Source: an uncultured Leptolyngbyaceae cyanobacterium
GTDB lineage: Bacteria; Cyanobacteriota; Cyanobacteriia; Leptolyngbyales; Leptolyngbyaceae
DNA: 64,000 nucleotides
Assembly (NCBI GenBank): GCA_938023035.1
Contig: CALIDI010000014.1
Span: 1 to 64,000 of the forward strand
Reading direction: 5' to 3'
The translations under genes and the position numbers were made by a program. The notes under the pieces are model-generated. The model was not told the DNA's origin and did not search any database. It saw only the letters and a program-made list of their open reading frames with translations. Shown piece after piece: positions 9,225-17,926 of this stretch. Positions within the stretch are counted from its first letter, which is position 1. Each line of letters begins with the position of its first letter.

Positions 9225-9893
9225 GAATGAGTCCGTGCAACAGAGGCACTAGCGATTAACTCTACCATTAGTAGCTTAAATGCAGTGCTATTTTAACATC
9301 TACGTAGGTTATACAGAATAACACAACTGGCTCTGAATATCTAATTGTTCCCACATCAAGCAGCGATTTTCAGCATGAGAATGATTCTCGTCCAGATGTT
9401 TGATTTCAATCGCCCTCAAACTGGAACTGCTGTTCTAGCATTCGGGAAACTGATTAAAGGAGCATTTGCAGGCCTTGAAGTCAGTACAAATGTTTCAAAA
9501 TAAGAATTCCTGCCAGCTCAGGAAGCGTTCCCAGTGTGGGAACCGCCTTGGTATGTGGTGGGATGCCTAGCGCTGGTGCCTCTTGCCTGAAGTGGGTATT
9601 CCTTCCTGCGATTTTGATGATAATTCGTCTGGTTCAGCTCAGATTAGGGTGAATAGAGAAGTGTTGTGTCAGTAATAACCTGACCTAATAGGCGGCTATC
9701 TCTTTCTAAGAACCTGTTTAACCGACAGGTAGGGCGACTCATTAAGATCGGGTGAAGGTTGTTACTCGGTTCAGGTTGTCTTCTTATTGCTATCGCTATG
9801 CTGGGAGGTGCCTGGTTTGCCCTGATGTATTTATCTACCTCCAGGTTATAGCTTGTCAAGGCTGCCTCCTGTTCTGCCCCCTAACTGGATGCC
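9225..9893. other. Spacer holding a Fur-box-like palindrome and a 42-codon frame
   Basis: About 0.67 kb between tRNA-Gly and the hydrolase gene. TGAGAATGATTCTCG at 9376-9390 resembles the 7-1-7 Fur consensus TGATAATnATTATCA. A small frame (ATG 9375 to TAA 9503) overlaps it and would encode 42 residues including FNRPQTGTAVLAFGKLIKG. It has no clear ribosome site. Nothing else is recognisable. Confidence 0.4.
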
Positions 9894-11642
9894 ATGTTTC
9901 GATTACAATTACGCCAAACGCTGTTTGCAAATGCTTTACTGATAACGCACCGCTCAGTTGCTTGCTTTTGCTTTTTAGGAATGACAACCAGCTTGCTGAT
10001 GACCTTGCCTACTGTAGCGGCTGAAAAGATTTATGTTTCCTACAGCGTGCTGGAGCGATCGATCTCAGTTGCTGCGCTAGAAGTCTATGCTCGCCATGGC
10101 AAGATTGAGGATGAGGATTTAAAGGCTTATGCCCGCTATGCGAATCCGCAATTGTTGGAGCAGTTGCGAGCAGCCCTTTTATCTAAGGCCGATCTCAGCC
10201 CAGTGGCAGTTTCCCAGTTTCTCTATAGTCCTCAGGGAGAGGTCTTGCTGAAGCGACTGGGGCAGGTCATTCAGTCAGAGTCACGGGTACCCGGGTTTAA
10301 GGGATTGCGGGCGGCGTTGATTTTAGCCTCAGCCGATCCGGAGGGGCTGACTCTACTCAATGTGCTGCGTTATTTCCCCACTCGTGGCCTGCGGATCGAT
10401 ATTGACCGGGCTTTGGATATTGCGGAAGAATTGCAACGGCTGGTGGCCCAAACCAATCAGATGACGGCAATTGTGCAGGAACAAGCGATCGCGGAAAGTG
10501 CGGCGGATACGGATCCTTTTCGTTTTTTTGATGGCATTAATCCGCGGGCGCGGGGGCCTCATACCTGGGAAAAACAGACGCTTTCTCTGGTTGACTTGTC
10601 CCGTCAGCCCATTGCCCCTCCAGCCGGCAGCCCTCCTCTGCCTGAAGAGATTGCGACCGTGGCACGGCAGGGACGCTTCTTTCAAGTCGATCTTTACCTG
10701 CCCGATGATTTACGCCCTGCGACCCAGGCCCCGGTTGTCGTCATTTCCCATGGGTTGGGGAGCGATCGCTCGACCTTTATCTATTTAGCGCATCATCTGG
10801 TTTCCCATGGGTTTGCGGTGCTGGTACCAGAACACCCTGGCAGTAATGCGAAACAAATGGAGGCGCTGATTCGCGGCGCTACCCAGGAAATTGCCGAACC
10901 CAGCGAATTTCGCGATCGCCCCCTCGATATCACCTATCTACTCGACCAACTCGAACGGCAGGTGGCAGCCAACCCGACCTTAGCCGGACGCATTAACCTC
11001 CAACAGGTGGGGGTGATTGGGCAATCCTTTGGCGGCTATACGGCCCTAGCCCTGGCCGGTGCACCGATTAACCCGACAGCGTTGAGTCAAAACTGTACCA
11101 ATTTAGAAGATACTTTTAACATTTCTTTGCTCCTGCAATGTCGGGCGACCGAGCTGGGAAAAAATGAGCAAAGTTTGCGTGACCCCCGCGTCAAGGCCGT
11201 GGTAGCTCTCAATCCCATCGTGAGTGGAGTGTTTGGGCAAACGAGTTTAAGCCAGATTGAAATCCCAACCCTAATTCTGGCTGGCAATGCAGATACAATT
11301 GCACCGGCTCTAGTGGAGCAAGTTGAGCCTTTTACCTGGCTGCCTGATCGCAACAAATACCTGGCCTTGATTGATCAGGGCACCCATTTTTCTGTGCTCA
11401 ATAATGTTGAACAGGGGAGTGGGGCCTTGGCGATCCCACCTGAAGTGATTGGGCCAGACCCAGCCACTGCCCGGCGCTATGTAAATGCCCTAGCGCTGGC
11501 CTTCTTCAAAACTTATGTGGCTCAAGAAAAAAGCTACCAGCCCTTCCTTTCTGCCAGCTATGCTCGCCTGATCAGCGAAAATCCGCTGCGGTTGAGTCTA
11601 GTTCAACAGTTGAGCAGCGAACAACTCAGGGCTGGGCAGTAG
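9894..11642 (+). CDS. Secreted alpha/beta hydrolase with DUF1400 domain
   Basis: A 582-residue protein in three parts. First comes a signal-like N terminus ending near TLPTVAAEKIY. Next is a DUF1400 region (about 45-155) with SVLERSISVAALEVYA. Last is a dienelactone-hydrolase-like alpha/beta domain with VVVISHGLGSDR as the oxyanion region. The nucleophile elbow GQSFGGYT lies near residue 375, with an acidic residue in LILAGNADTIAP and the catalytic histidine in DQGTHFSVL near 495, so the triad looks complete. The DUF1400-hydrolase combination is typical of cyanobacteria; export and an esterase-like activity are inferred, and the substrate is unknown. The stop overlaps the 3' end of the convergent flavoprotein gene by 17 bases. 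Confidence 0.85.
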   Translation: MFRLQLRQTLFANALLITHRSVACFCFLGMTTSLLMTLPTVAAEKIYVSYSVLERSISVAALEVYARHGKIEDEDLKAYARYANPQLLEQLRAALLSKADLSPVAVSQFLYSPQGEVLLKRLGQVIQSESRVPGFKGLRAALILASADPEGLTLLNVLRYFPTRGLRIDIDRALDIAEELQRLVAQTNQMTAIVQEQAIAESAADTDPFRFFDGINPRARGPHTWEKQTLSLVDLSRQPIAPPAGSPPLPEEIATVARQGRFFQVDLYLPDDLRPATQAPVVVISHGLGSDRSTFIYLAHHLVSHGFAVLVPEHPGSNAKQMEALIRGATQEIAEPSEFRDRPLDITYLLDQLERQVAANPTLAGRINLQQVGVIGQSFGGYTALALAGAPINPTALSQNCTNLEDTFNISLLLQCRATELGKNEQSLRDPRVKAVVALNPIVSGVFGQTSLSQIEIPTLILAGNADTIAPALVEQVEPFTWLPDRNKYLALIDQGTHFSVLNNVEQGSGALAIPPEVIGPDPATARRYVNALALAFFKTYVAQEKSYQPFLSASYARLISENPLRLSLVQQLSSEQLRAGQ

Positions 11643-13782
11643 AAGGGCTTTGGCTTTGGGGCGATCGCGGTGCTGGCTGAAGCCGTCGCTGACTGACCTG
11701 GGGCTTGCCCATGCCATCTGTGTAGGCATAGCTGCGACTGAGCAGCCAAAACCACAGGCTGGGAAATCGCGGCTCTAACCAGGGCTGTATTTGACGCAGC
11801 CAAGCAGGGAACCAGGCAATCAAAAGAGCGCTGATCAAAGCGGAGAGGGTAAAATCCCAATAGCTGCCAAGCCAGCGGAGCAAATCTCTGGGACCTGCCA
11901 ATTCCCAAATCCAGCGCAATAGGGCCGGGTTTTGCCAGGCGGCTTTGAGCGCCATGCGGTTAAAGACCAACCAACTGACCCGATCTTTGATGAAGGCTTC
12001 GGCGACCTCGGCTGGCTCAGAAGCCAAAACGCCAAAAAACGTATTGAGCATCGCATTGACCCGTTCTGGGGCAAGATTGCGCCCGGTGGGTACCATCATC
12101 CCCTTGGAAAATAACCAGGTGACGGAGACATTGCTCTGATAAGAGCGAATCTGGTTCAAATAGGGTGCGGTGAGCAGGTCATGCTTTAGCGCAGTGTCAA
12201 GCAAATGGGTGAGGCGGCCCAGGTTGCGCACAAGGGAACCAAAGCCAGTAAAGATGAGCGGTGATTGGAGCGATGCCGCATCACCAATTGCTATCAACCG
12301 ATCAATGGCCACCTGGCGATCGCGGCTATTTGTGCTGAAGTGCCCTGGGATGTAGCCAAAGGTCGGCTTTTTCCAAACCAGTGCATCGAGATCACAACGC
12401 CGATACTCCGACAAAATCGTGAAGAAATCCTCATACATCTCCAACAAAGAGCCAGGATTTTCAGGATGCACCTGGTGGTAATGGAAGAGATAGAAGGTCA
12501 ATTCCTCACCAGCAGCGGGAAACAACTCCCAAATCAACTGTCTGCCTCGCGAAATGTCACCGTGGCTATTCAGGACGTCTCCATAGCGAGCATCCCAGAC
12601 CCCTGGCTCAAAGCCGCTGGCAATCACGGCCCCGACCGTCGGGCAAACACTATCAAAGGCCCTGCCCCCATTTAACTGCCAGGCAATGGGGGAGGCTGTT
12701 CCCATTGCGTCTACCAATAAGCGGCCAGTCACTCTCTTGGGGCCTTGACTAGGCAAATGGGTGAGCGAAACGGTCACACCATCCGGGGCGACCTCCGCCC
12801 ATAAAAATTCACTTTCATCCCAGATGTCTCCGCCCGCAGCCCGCAATTTCTCCCCGCAAAGCTGTAAGAGCTTTTCGGCGTCTAACCCGACGTTTAGAAC
12901 GGTTGGGGTGTGGAGAACGGGTGCTTTAGCCTGGGGAGGGTTATTGGCATCAAAAAACTTATGAAAACCATCCACATATTCGCGGGCAATCAGCCCTTCA
13001 AACTCCTCTGACGTGAATAATCCCAAGTCGATCAAGCTTTGAAACTCGCTCCGCGAAATGTTCCATTCCCGGTTCATTTTGCCAAAAGGTAGACGCTCAA
13101 CCAGAAGTACCCGATACCCTAGTCGTGCCATCACCGCTGCGTGAATGACCCCTAGGGCACCGCCGATATAAATCAGGTCATAGGTCGGTGGCGACTTGGG
13201 GTCAATGGGCGATCGCTCCACTCGGCGAATCACCGGTTCGAGCACCTGGGGAGTCTGCACACCCTGTCGCCAACGCTGCTCCCACCAATAAACGCGGGTC
13301 AGATCCGCCTCGCCATTCGGCATTTTACGAAAATATTTGACCGTTAGGGGATAAGTATCCACCAACGCTTCAAAAATCATGTGCTGAGTCAAATCAATCA
13401 GAGGTGGTGCCGGATAGCGGTTGGGGAAGCGATCGCGAAGCAAGCGCTCAAGCGTTTGGAGCAGTAAAGTTTCCTGGGGCAACGGCTGCTCAGCCCAGCG
13501 GACCACCTTAAGATAGGTCGTGCGTTGCAGCGACCAGACTAGCACAGCCAACGCCTTCTCATAATTTTTTAAAGACTTCTCAGAATTCGACGGCGGGTTC
13601 TCAGAAATCTCTGCTCGATGGGGTGTGTCTTTAGATAGGTCAATCCACACCCCGGAACGGGCGGCGTATTTCGTCCCCCGGGGCGGCATAAAGTCATCGC
13701 AAAGCCAGTGCAGCACTGCTTCCGTATCGGGAGTCGGGATTTCTAAGTAAAGGATTTCCTGCATGGGTCGAGCAACCAACAA
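11626..13782 (-). CDS. cruA: FAD-dependent lycopene cyclase-like protein (CruA/CruP type)
   Basis: A 718-residue flavoprotein. A dinucleotide-binding strand-turn (DLIYIGGALGVIHAAVMARL, then VLLVER) lies near 203-230. It is followed by MNREWNISRSEFQSLIDLG, a stretch strongly reminiscent of the REWNISR motif of the CruA/CruP lycopene cyclases, and later by IGDAASLQSPLIFTGFGSL, the second FAD-contact segment. A cyclase of this type would close lycopene ends to make beta- or gamma-carotene at the thylakoid membrane. The C-terminal quarter holds hydrophobic helices (WDFTLSALISALLIAWF) that fit membrane attachment. The symbol is tentative: I cannot separate CruA from CruP by eye, and some relatives are only annotated as flavin-dependent dehydrogenases. 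The start is ATG 13782. Confidence 0.65.
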   Translation of the reverse strand: MLVARPMQEILYLEIPTPDTEAVLHWLCDDFMPPRGTKYAARSGVWIDLSKDTPHRAEISENPPSNSEKSLKNYEKALAVLVWSLQRTTYLKVVRWAEQPLPQETLLLQTLERLLRDRFPNRYPAPPLIDLTQHMIFEALVDTYPLTVKYFRKMPNGEADLTRVYWWEQRWRQGVQTPQVLEPVIRRVERSPIDPKSPPTYDLIYIGGALGVIHAAVMARLGYRVLLVERLPFGKMNREWNISRSEFQSLIDLGLFTSEEFEGLIAREYVDGFHKFFDANNPPQAKAPVLHTPTVLNVGLDAEKLLQLCGEKLRAAGGDIWDESEFLWAEVAPDGVTVSLTHLPSQGPKRVTGRLLVDAMGTASPIAWQLNGGRAFDSVCPTVGAVIASGFEPGVWDARYGDVLNSHGDISRGRQLIWELFPAAGEELTFYLFHYHQVHPENPGSLLEMYEDFFTILSEYRRCDLDALVWKKPTFGYIPGHFSTNSRDRQVAIDRLIAIGDAASLQSPLIFTGFGSLVRNLGRLTHLLDTALKHDLLTAPYLNQIRSYQSNVSVTWLFSKGMMVPTGRNLAPERVNAMLNTFFGVLASEPAEVAEAFIKDRVSWLVFNRMALKAAWQNPALLRWIWELAGPRDLLRWLGSYWDFTLSALISALLIAWFPAWLRQIQPWLEPRFPSLWFWLLSRSYAYTDGMGKPQVSQRRLQPAPRSPQSQSPSTAQP

Positions 13783-13970
13783 AGGGAATATGAGCCATCA
13801 GCCTAAGCTTAAACAATGACAAGATTACGCTACACTTTTAGACATATTATCTAAAAAACTTTACAAGTCTCTCATAAACCCGTTCCGGTGTGAGATGGGT
13901 CGTTATCTCACTGGAGAAAGATTCGTTTTGAACGGGTACAAGGTCTAACTTAGTGTGTGTTCGTTCTGCC

Positions 13971-14210
13971 ATGAATTATCCTATCCCAGCAAACCCTAAA
14001 GACATTGTTAATCTGCGGCAGCAATCCATTAGTCCAGACTTGGTCGCTGCTGCCATTGTGGGAACCATTCAAGTGGCACGGGCAGAGGGGCGCTCCCTGG
14101 AGGACTTAATCAATGAAGTCCTCACCGATGATGCTCTGCTGGATTCGGCTCAGCGACGCTGGCTGAGTGAGGTTGTGGCGATTGCCTGGCGTGACCTCTC
14201 CCAGGAATAG
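13971..14210 (+). CDS. Conserved small cyanobacterial protein
   Basis: A 79-residue soluble, acidic protein. It begins MNYPIPANPKDIVNLRQQSI and continues into an alpha-helical body with VAAAIVGTIQVARAEGRSLE and a tail RRWLSEVVAIAWRDLSQE. The codon pattern and balanced composition support a real gene; I do not know its function. The ATG at 13971 is preferred over an in-frame GTG at 13953 because the extra MCVRSA looks spurious. It is divergent from the lycopene cyclase-like gene with a 190-base spacer. Confidence 0.6.
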   Translation: MNYPIPANPKDIVNLRQQSISPDLVAAAIVGTIQVARAEGRSLEDLINEVLTDDALLDSAQRRWLSEVVAIAWRDLSQE

Positions 14211-14365
14211 GTGTGCCTATCCCGGGGATAGACTTACATTTCTTGATGCTGCCATCGCTGCGGTTTGGGTATATCTCCGTAGGCTAGATAGCCATTATCA
14301 GCTACCTGAGGAGCTTTCAGGCAGGAGCGGCGACGATTCTAGGGTGTCTCTCCATCTTACACAGA

Positions 14366-14572
14366 TTGATAGGCCTGCGGAGATGTGGGCAGTCAGGGGC
14401 AGCCGCAGCCGCTCCTGATTCGACTAATGGGGCTAATGGCGCGAAAGCGATCGCGACTGCTGCCAGAGCTATCCGAAGCCGTTCTACCAGTTCAGCGCGA
14501 GCTACAAAAACAACACCAGCTAAAACCACCCCGAAAACAGCCGCTCAAAAAACCAAAGCAAAACCGAAGTAA
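14366..14572 (+). CDS. Doubtful Ala/Thr/Lys-rich basic ORF
   Basis: The frame ends in a strongly basic low-complexity tail (SARATKTTPAKTTPKTAAQK) preceded by AKAIATAARAIRSRS, similar to histone H1-like or phasin-like tails. In this frame sense codons run back to a TAG near 14290 (IISYLRSFQAGAATILGCL and so on). Beyond that TAG an ATG opens MLPSLRFGYISVG. So this may be a gene broken by one stop, a gene with an unusual start, or chance. The coordinates use the first standard start, a TTG with no ribosome site. Two competing frames overlap. Confidence 0.25.
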   Translation: MIGLRRCGQSGAAAAAPDSTNGANGAKAIATAARAIRSRSTSSARATKTTPAKTTPKTAAQKTKAKPK

Positions 14573-14654
14573 TCGGCCATTGCAGCGATCGCTTGTTAGC
14601 GTTGAGAAGCAGGGTATTCTTCCCTACCTTTTTAGCAAAAGAGGCTGACAGATC

Positions 14655-15473
14655 ATGGGTTCCTCCATTTCCGTTAATGCAACAAACTTTACGACTGAAG
14701 TCTTGGAAAAATCCCATGAGAAGCCAGTTCTGCTGGACTTTTTTGCCCAGTGGTGTGGCCCCTGCCAGATGTTGAAGCCCGTTTTAGAGCGGCTCACTGA
14801 AGAGTACGACTTTGTCCTGGCCAAGGTCGATATTGATGCCAATCCTGACTTGGCGGGAACCTACGGCGTCGAAGGTGTGCCCGATGTCAGACTGGTGCAG
14901 CAGGGTACGGTTACGAATGCCTTTGTCGGGGTTTTGCCTGAAGCTCATCTGCGGGAGTTGATGGCCCAACTCAACCTCAAGTCGGTGATTGAGACTGCCT
15001 TGGAGGAGGTTTATACCATAGCAGAGGCGGGACAGTTAGAGCGCATGCAGACTCAACTTGATGCATTGCTCCAACGATTTCCTAAACATCCCAAGTTAGT
15101 TTTAGATGCGGCGAATATTTATATTCAAGCCGGGCTGCTGGATGAGGCGGAGCAAATTCTGAGCCGAATTCCTGAGTCTGATCGCGAGTTTTATGCCTAT
15201 GCGAAACAGTTTAAAGCCACCCTCCTGTTTCAACGGGCGGTGCGTCAACCGGTTAATCATCCCCTTGATCAAATCTACCAGTCGGCGGCGGCGGCGGCCC
15301 TTGGTCAAGATTTTGAAACAGCCCTGATGCTTTTCCTTGAGGTGGTAACCCGCGATCGCACCTACCAAAATGATGCTGGCAGGAAGGCCATGCTGGCGAT
15401 TTTTGAACGCCTGGGAGACGATCATCCCCTGACGCGCCACTACCGCAAGGCCCTGACAAACGCCATGTATTAG
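14655..15473 (+). CDS. ybbN: Thioredoxin-fold TPR co-chaperone YbbN/CnoX
   Basis: A 272-residue protein with an N-terminal thioredoxin domain (about 1-110), FFAQWCGPCQMLKPV and the cis-proline region GVEGVPDVRLVQQG. It is followed by a TPR-like helical region (about 120-270) with LERMQTQLDALLQRFPKHPK. This matches YbbN/CnoX, which protects clients from oxidation and hands them to GroEL or DnaK. Unlike E. coli CnoX, which has SxxC, this one keeps both cysteines (CGPC) and may be redox-active; that is common in cyanobacterial members. ATG 14655 is the natural start. It is convergent with the glycosyltransferase gene. Confidence 0.85.
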   Translation: MGSSISVNATNFTTEVLEKSHEKPVLLDFFAQWCGPCQMLKPVLERLTEEYDFVLAKVDIDANPDLAGTYGVEGVPDVRLVQQGTVTNAFVGVLPEAHLRELMAQLNLKSVIETALEEVYTIAEAGQLERMQTQLDALLQRFPKHPKLVLDAANIYIQAGLLDEAEQILSRIPESDREFYAYAKQFKATLLFQRAVRQPVNHPLDQIYQSAAAAALGQDFETALMLFLEVVTRDRTYQNDAGRKAMLAIFERLGDDHPLTRHYRKALTNAMY

Positions 15474-15497
15474 GAAAGGCGCATTGCCTCTTAGTTT

Positions 15498-16685
15498 TTA
15501 AAGTAGCCCCATTTCCCTAATGCCCTGTTGCAGCCGTGCGCTTTCCTCTGGGTTTTGCTGATCATAAAGGGCAATGGCTTGCCGAAAGGCCGCCAGACTT
15601 TCAGAAATTTGCCCCTGTTTTAACAAAGCGACCCCTAAATTTTGATAGGCCGCCGCATAGTCTGGTTGCAGTTGAGTCGCCTGTCGATAGTGGGCGATCG
15701 CAGTTGATAAGTCGCCGCTGTGCTTCAACGCTAAACCCAGGTTGTAATGCCCTACAGCAAAATCTGGTTCAATATGAACCACCTGCTGAAACAGGGTTTT
15801 GGCGGTGAGGGCATCACCCGCTTGCAAGCGTAAACTCCCCCAGTTGGTCAACACACCCAACTTCAGCCGTGGTTGGATAGGTTGCTGTAATGCTTGCTGG
15901 TAGTGGGTTTCTGCTTCCACCAACTGCCCCTGTTGGCGATAGGTATCCCCCAAGTGATAATGCAATTCGTAGCGCAAACTCGGTGATAAATCGGGATGGG
16001 CTAGCCCCCTTTGCAGATGGGTGATCGCGGCTTCGATCTGGCCACACTCAGCATAGAGTGCCCCCAGCTTATTGTTGAGATAGGCATCATCGGGATGCTG
16101 TGTCAGGTAGGTGGCCATAATGCGACAAGCGCGCTCTACTTTCTGCCGCTGGGCGATCGCCGTTTTGGTATAGCCCGTGTGGCGCAGGGCGACCGTGGGC
16201 AGCTCAACAACCCGCCAATGGGGCTCTTGCTTCATCAGGGCCGTCACACTATCATCAATCAACTCATGGTAAGGATAAGCAAAGCGAAGCCCTTGATGAT
16301 TCCGAAATAACCGCGATACTAGCGAGTAAGGAGCCTGGGCCGCACCCACTTCTGCCCGCAACAGGTTAATCACAAGAGCATCTGCAACCTGCATTGCCTG
16401 ATGCAACCCAGAAATCGCCTCTGGAATTAACGTTTCATCCGCATCTAAAACTAAAATCCAATCCATTTGGGCATACTCCAGGGAAACATTGCGGGCTGCC
16501 GCAAAATCATCACACCAGGTGAATGCATATACCCGCGCCCCAAATGTACCCGCAATCTCAACCGTAGCGTCGGTGGAGCCAGTATCAACCACGATGATTT
16601 CATCCACAAAGCCTTGCACACTCGTGAGGCAGGCCGGTAACTGATCGGCTTCATCCCGCACAATCATGCAAAGACTAATCGACAT
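15498..16685 (-). CDS. Family 2 glycosyltransferase with TPR repeats
   Basis: The N-terminal GT-A domain (about 1-190) opens MSISLCMIVRDEADQLPACL and carries VDTGSTDATVEIA and the metal-binding VLDADE. It is closest to the SunS/WaaE-like group of family 2. The C-terminal half is a run of TPR units (for instance VGHYNLGLALKHSGDLSTAI and AAYQNLGVALLKQGQISESL). Such fusions are frequent in cyanobacteria and are thought to glycosylate proteins or peptides, or to build surface glycans; the acceptor is unknown. It lacks membrane helices. The start ATG 16685 begins the strand directly. Confidence 0.9.
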   Translation of the reverse strand: MSISLCMIVRDEADQLPACLTSVQGFVDEIIVVDTGSTDATVEIAGTFGARVYAFTWCDDFAAARNVSLEYAQMDWILVLDADETLIPEAISGLHQAMQVADALVINLLRAEVGAAQAPYSLVSRLFRNHQGLRFAYPYHELIDDSVTALMKQEPHWRVVELPTVALRHTGYTKTAIAQRQKVERACRIMATYLTQHPDDAYLNNKLGALYAECGQIEAAITHLQRGLAHPDLSPSLRYELHYHLGDTYRQQGQLVEAETHYQQALQQPIQPRLKLGVLTNWGSLRLQAGDALTAKTLFQQVVHIEPDFAVGHYNLGLALKHSGDLSTAIAHYRQATQLQPDYAAAYQNLGVALLKQGQISESLAAFRQAIALYDQQNPEESARLQQGIREMGLL

Positions 16686-16836
16686 CGCACAAACGCCAGA
16701 AAGGACTCAGAACTTGACCCAACTTTTCCATAGTAGGGGATCAAGCCACGCCTCAGATGATCGTCTCTTCCATCGCGCTGGCAAAAAGAGCAGTCGCTGG
16801 GCGCAATTAGAAGATCATTTCGGGGGTTCTATTCCC

Positions 16837-16863
16837 AATGGACTTGGCAACCCGGCGATCGCT
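16837..16863 (+). repeat. Dispersed repeat, AATGGACT...GGCGATCGC type, copy 1
   Basis: AATGGACTTGGCAACCCGGC followed by GATCGCT. It is closely related to segments at 53437, 54475 and 60198 that share GACT, GyAACC and a terminal HIP1-like GATCGC. Confidence 0.55.
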
Positions 16864-16884
16864 ACAACGAGCTCCCATCGGGGC

Positions 16885-17008
16885 GCATGCCACTTTTGCC
16901 CTCACCCTCAATCTCGCTCCCAATTTGGGCGCAGGACTTTGAGATGGCTTGGCTCGCCTTTGTCTGGGAGGAAAGGCTGGGAAATGAGGGCATGCAACGG
17001 TGACAGGC
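16885..17008 (+). repeat. Dispersed palindromic repeat (MITE-like), copy 1
   Basis: The left end GCATGCCACTTTTGCCCTCA and the right end (GAAATGAGGGCATGC..GGTGACAGGC) are imperfect inverted repeats. The inside shares CTCCCAATTTGGG and GGACTTTGAGAT with the copy at 58546-58674. There is no coding content. Confidence 0.65.
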
Positions 17009-17103
17009 TCTCTCCCATCGGGAGCGCACGACACAAAAACCTCCCGGCGATCGCCAGGAGGGAACGTTGTCAGCAATATCCTAGGAGAACCGTCAAACAG
17101 GGA

Positions 17104-17277
17104 TTAGTGGCGATAGGCAACACCGCGATAGGTCAGTTGGCGATGAGAAGATGCGGTCATCTGCCCTGCTGAGAAGGTCACGTTAGCTCCACGATACTTA
17201 CCTGTTTGCGTTGTGGGAATGTGAGCGACTTCAGTAGTAGTGGCTTGATATCGTTGTCCGAGGAATGTCAGCGTCAT
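17104..17277 (-). CDS. DUF4278 domain small protein
   Basis: A 57-residue protein: it begins MTLTFLGQRYQATTTEV, has a central TGKYRGANV, and ends LTYRGVAYRH. The paired (L/K)TYRG-type motifs at both ends are the mark of DUF4278, a short family abundant in cyanobacteria with no known function. AGGAGA lies 7 bases before the ATG at 17277, a strong ribosome site. It is flanked by a dispersed repeat on its 3' side and a 650-base spacer on its 5' side. Confidence 0.85.
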   Translation of the reverse strand: MTLTFLGQRYQATTTEVAHIPTTQTGKYRGANVTFSAGQMTASSHRQLTYRGVAYRH

Positions 17278-17926
17278 GGGGCAATCTCCTGAAGGTATGA
17301 GCGAGGTTTGTAGGTCGGCTATTGGCCTGATGTCTTAATCATGCCGTCATTCACTGATTTAACAGGTGATAGATACCACTCAAAACCGGTGCACCGTCGC
17401 ACCAAAGAAACTGATGGCGATCGCCTCTAAACAGGCACCTTGATCAACACCCTCCCTGCGGCCCGTCATCCAATTGGGTGATGACCATCACACTGGCAAA
17501 GATCCCTCGCTGGATCAACCGGAACACCTGAAACACTAGGGATTGAAACTGAACCGTGTAAAGCAGCTTTCGAGCGACTCGTGGTTTCTACCGGAAACCT
17601 TGTATTAAGCATCGGCAATCGACAAGGTTGATCTTGATCCTAGAAAAGGTGATTTTTCTATGACGAGTGAGTTTGATTGCAGCGATTCATCTCACTGTTG
17701 CCTTGCAACTTAGGGTCTTAGGATACTAGAAGGATCTTAGGATATAGATAAGTTTTACCAGGTGCTTTCGTTTTCAGAATGTAGCGGGTAAAGTCAAGGA
17801 ACTGAAAACCTTAGCATGCCTAACTGCTTCCGCTTAGCCAGATTTCTCAGGCCGATGCGATCGCCCTGGAGGTTGGGTTCTAAGCTTGCCTGGGAATGCT
17901 AACCCTGTGCCGTCACGGAATCAAAC
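17278..17926. other. Spacer with a TCTTAGGATA direct repeat
   Basis: A divergent spacer of 0.65 kb between DUF4278 and the WD40 kinase gene. TCTTAGGATA occurs at 17716 and 17735, a 19-base period, which could be a regulator or promoter site about 190 bases upstream of the kinase. I see no gene or RNA. Confidence 0.4.
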
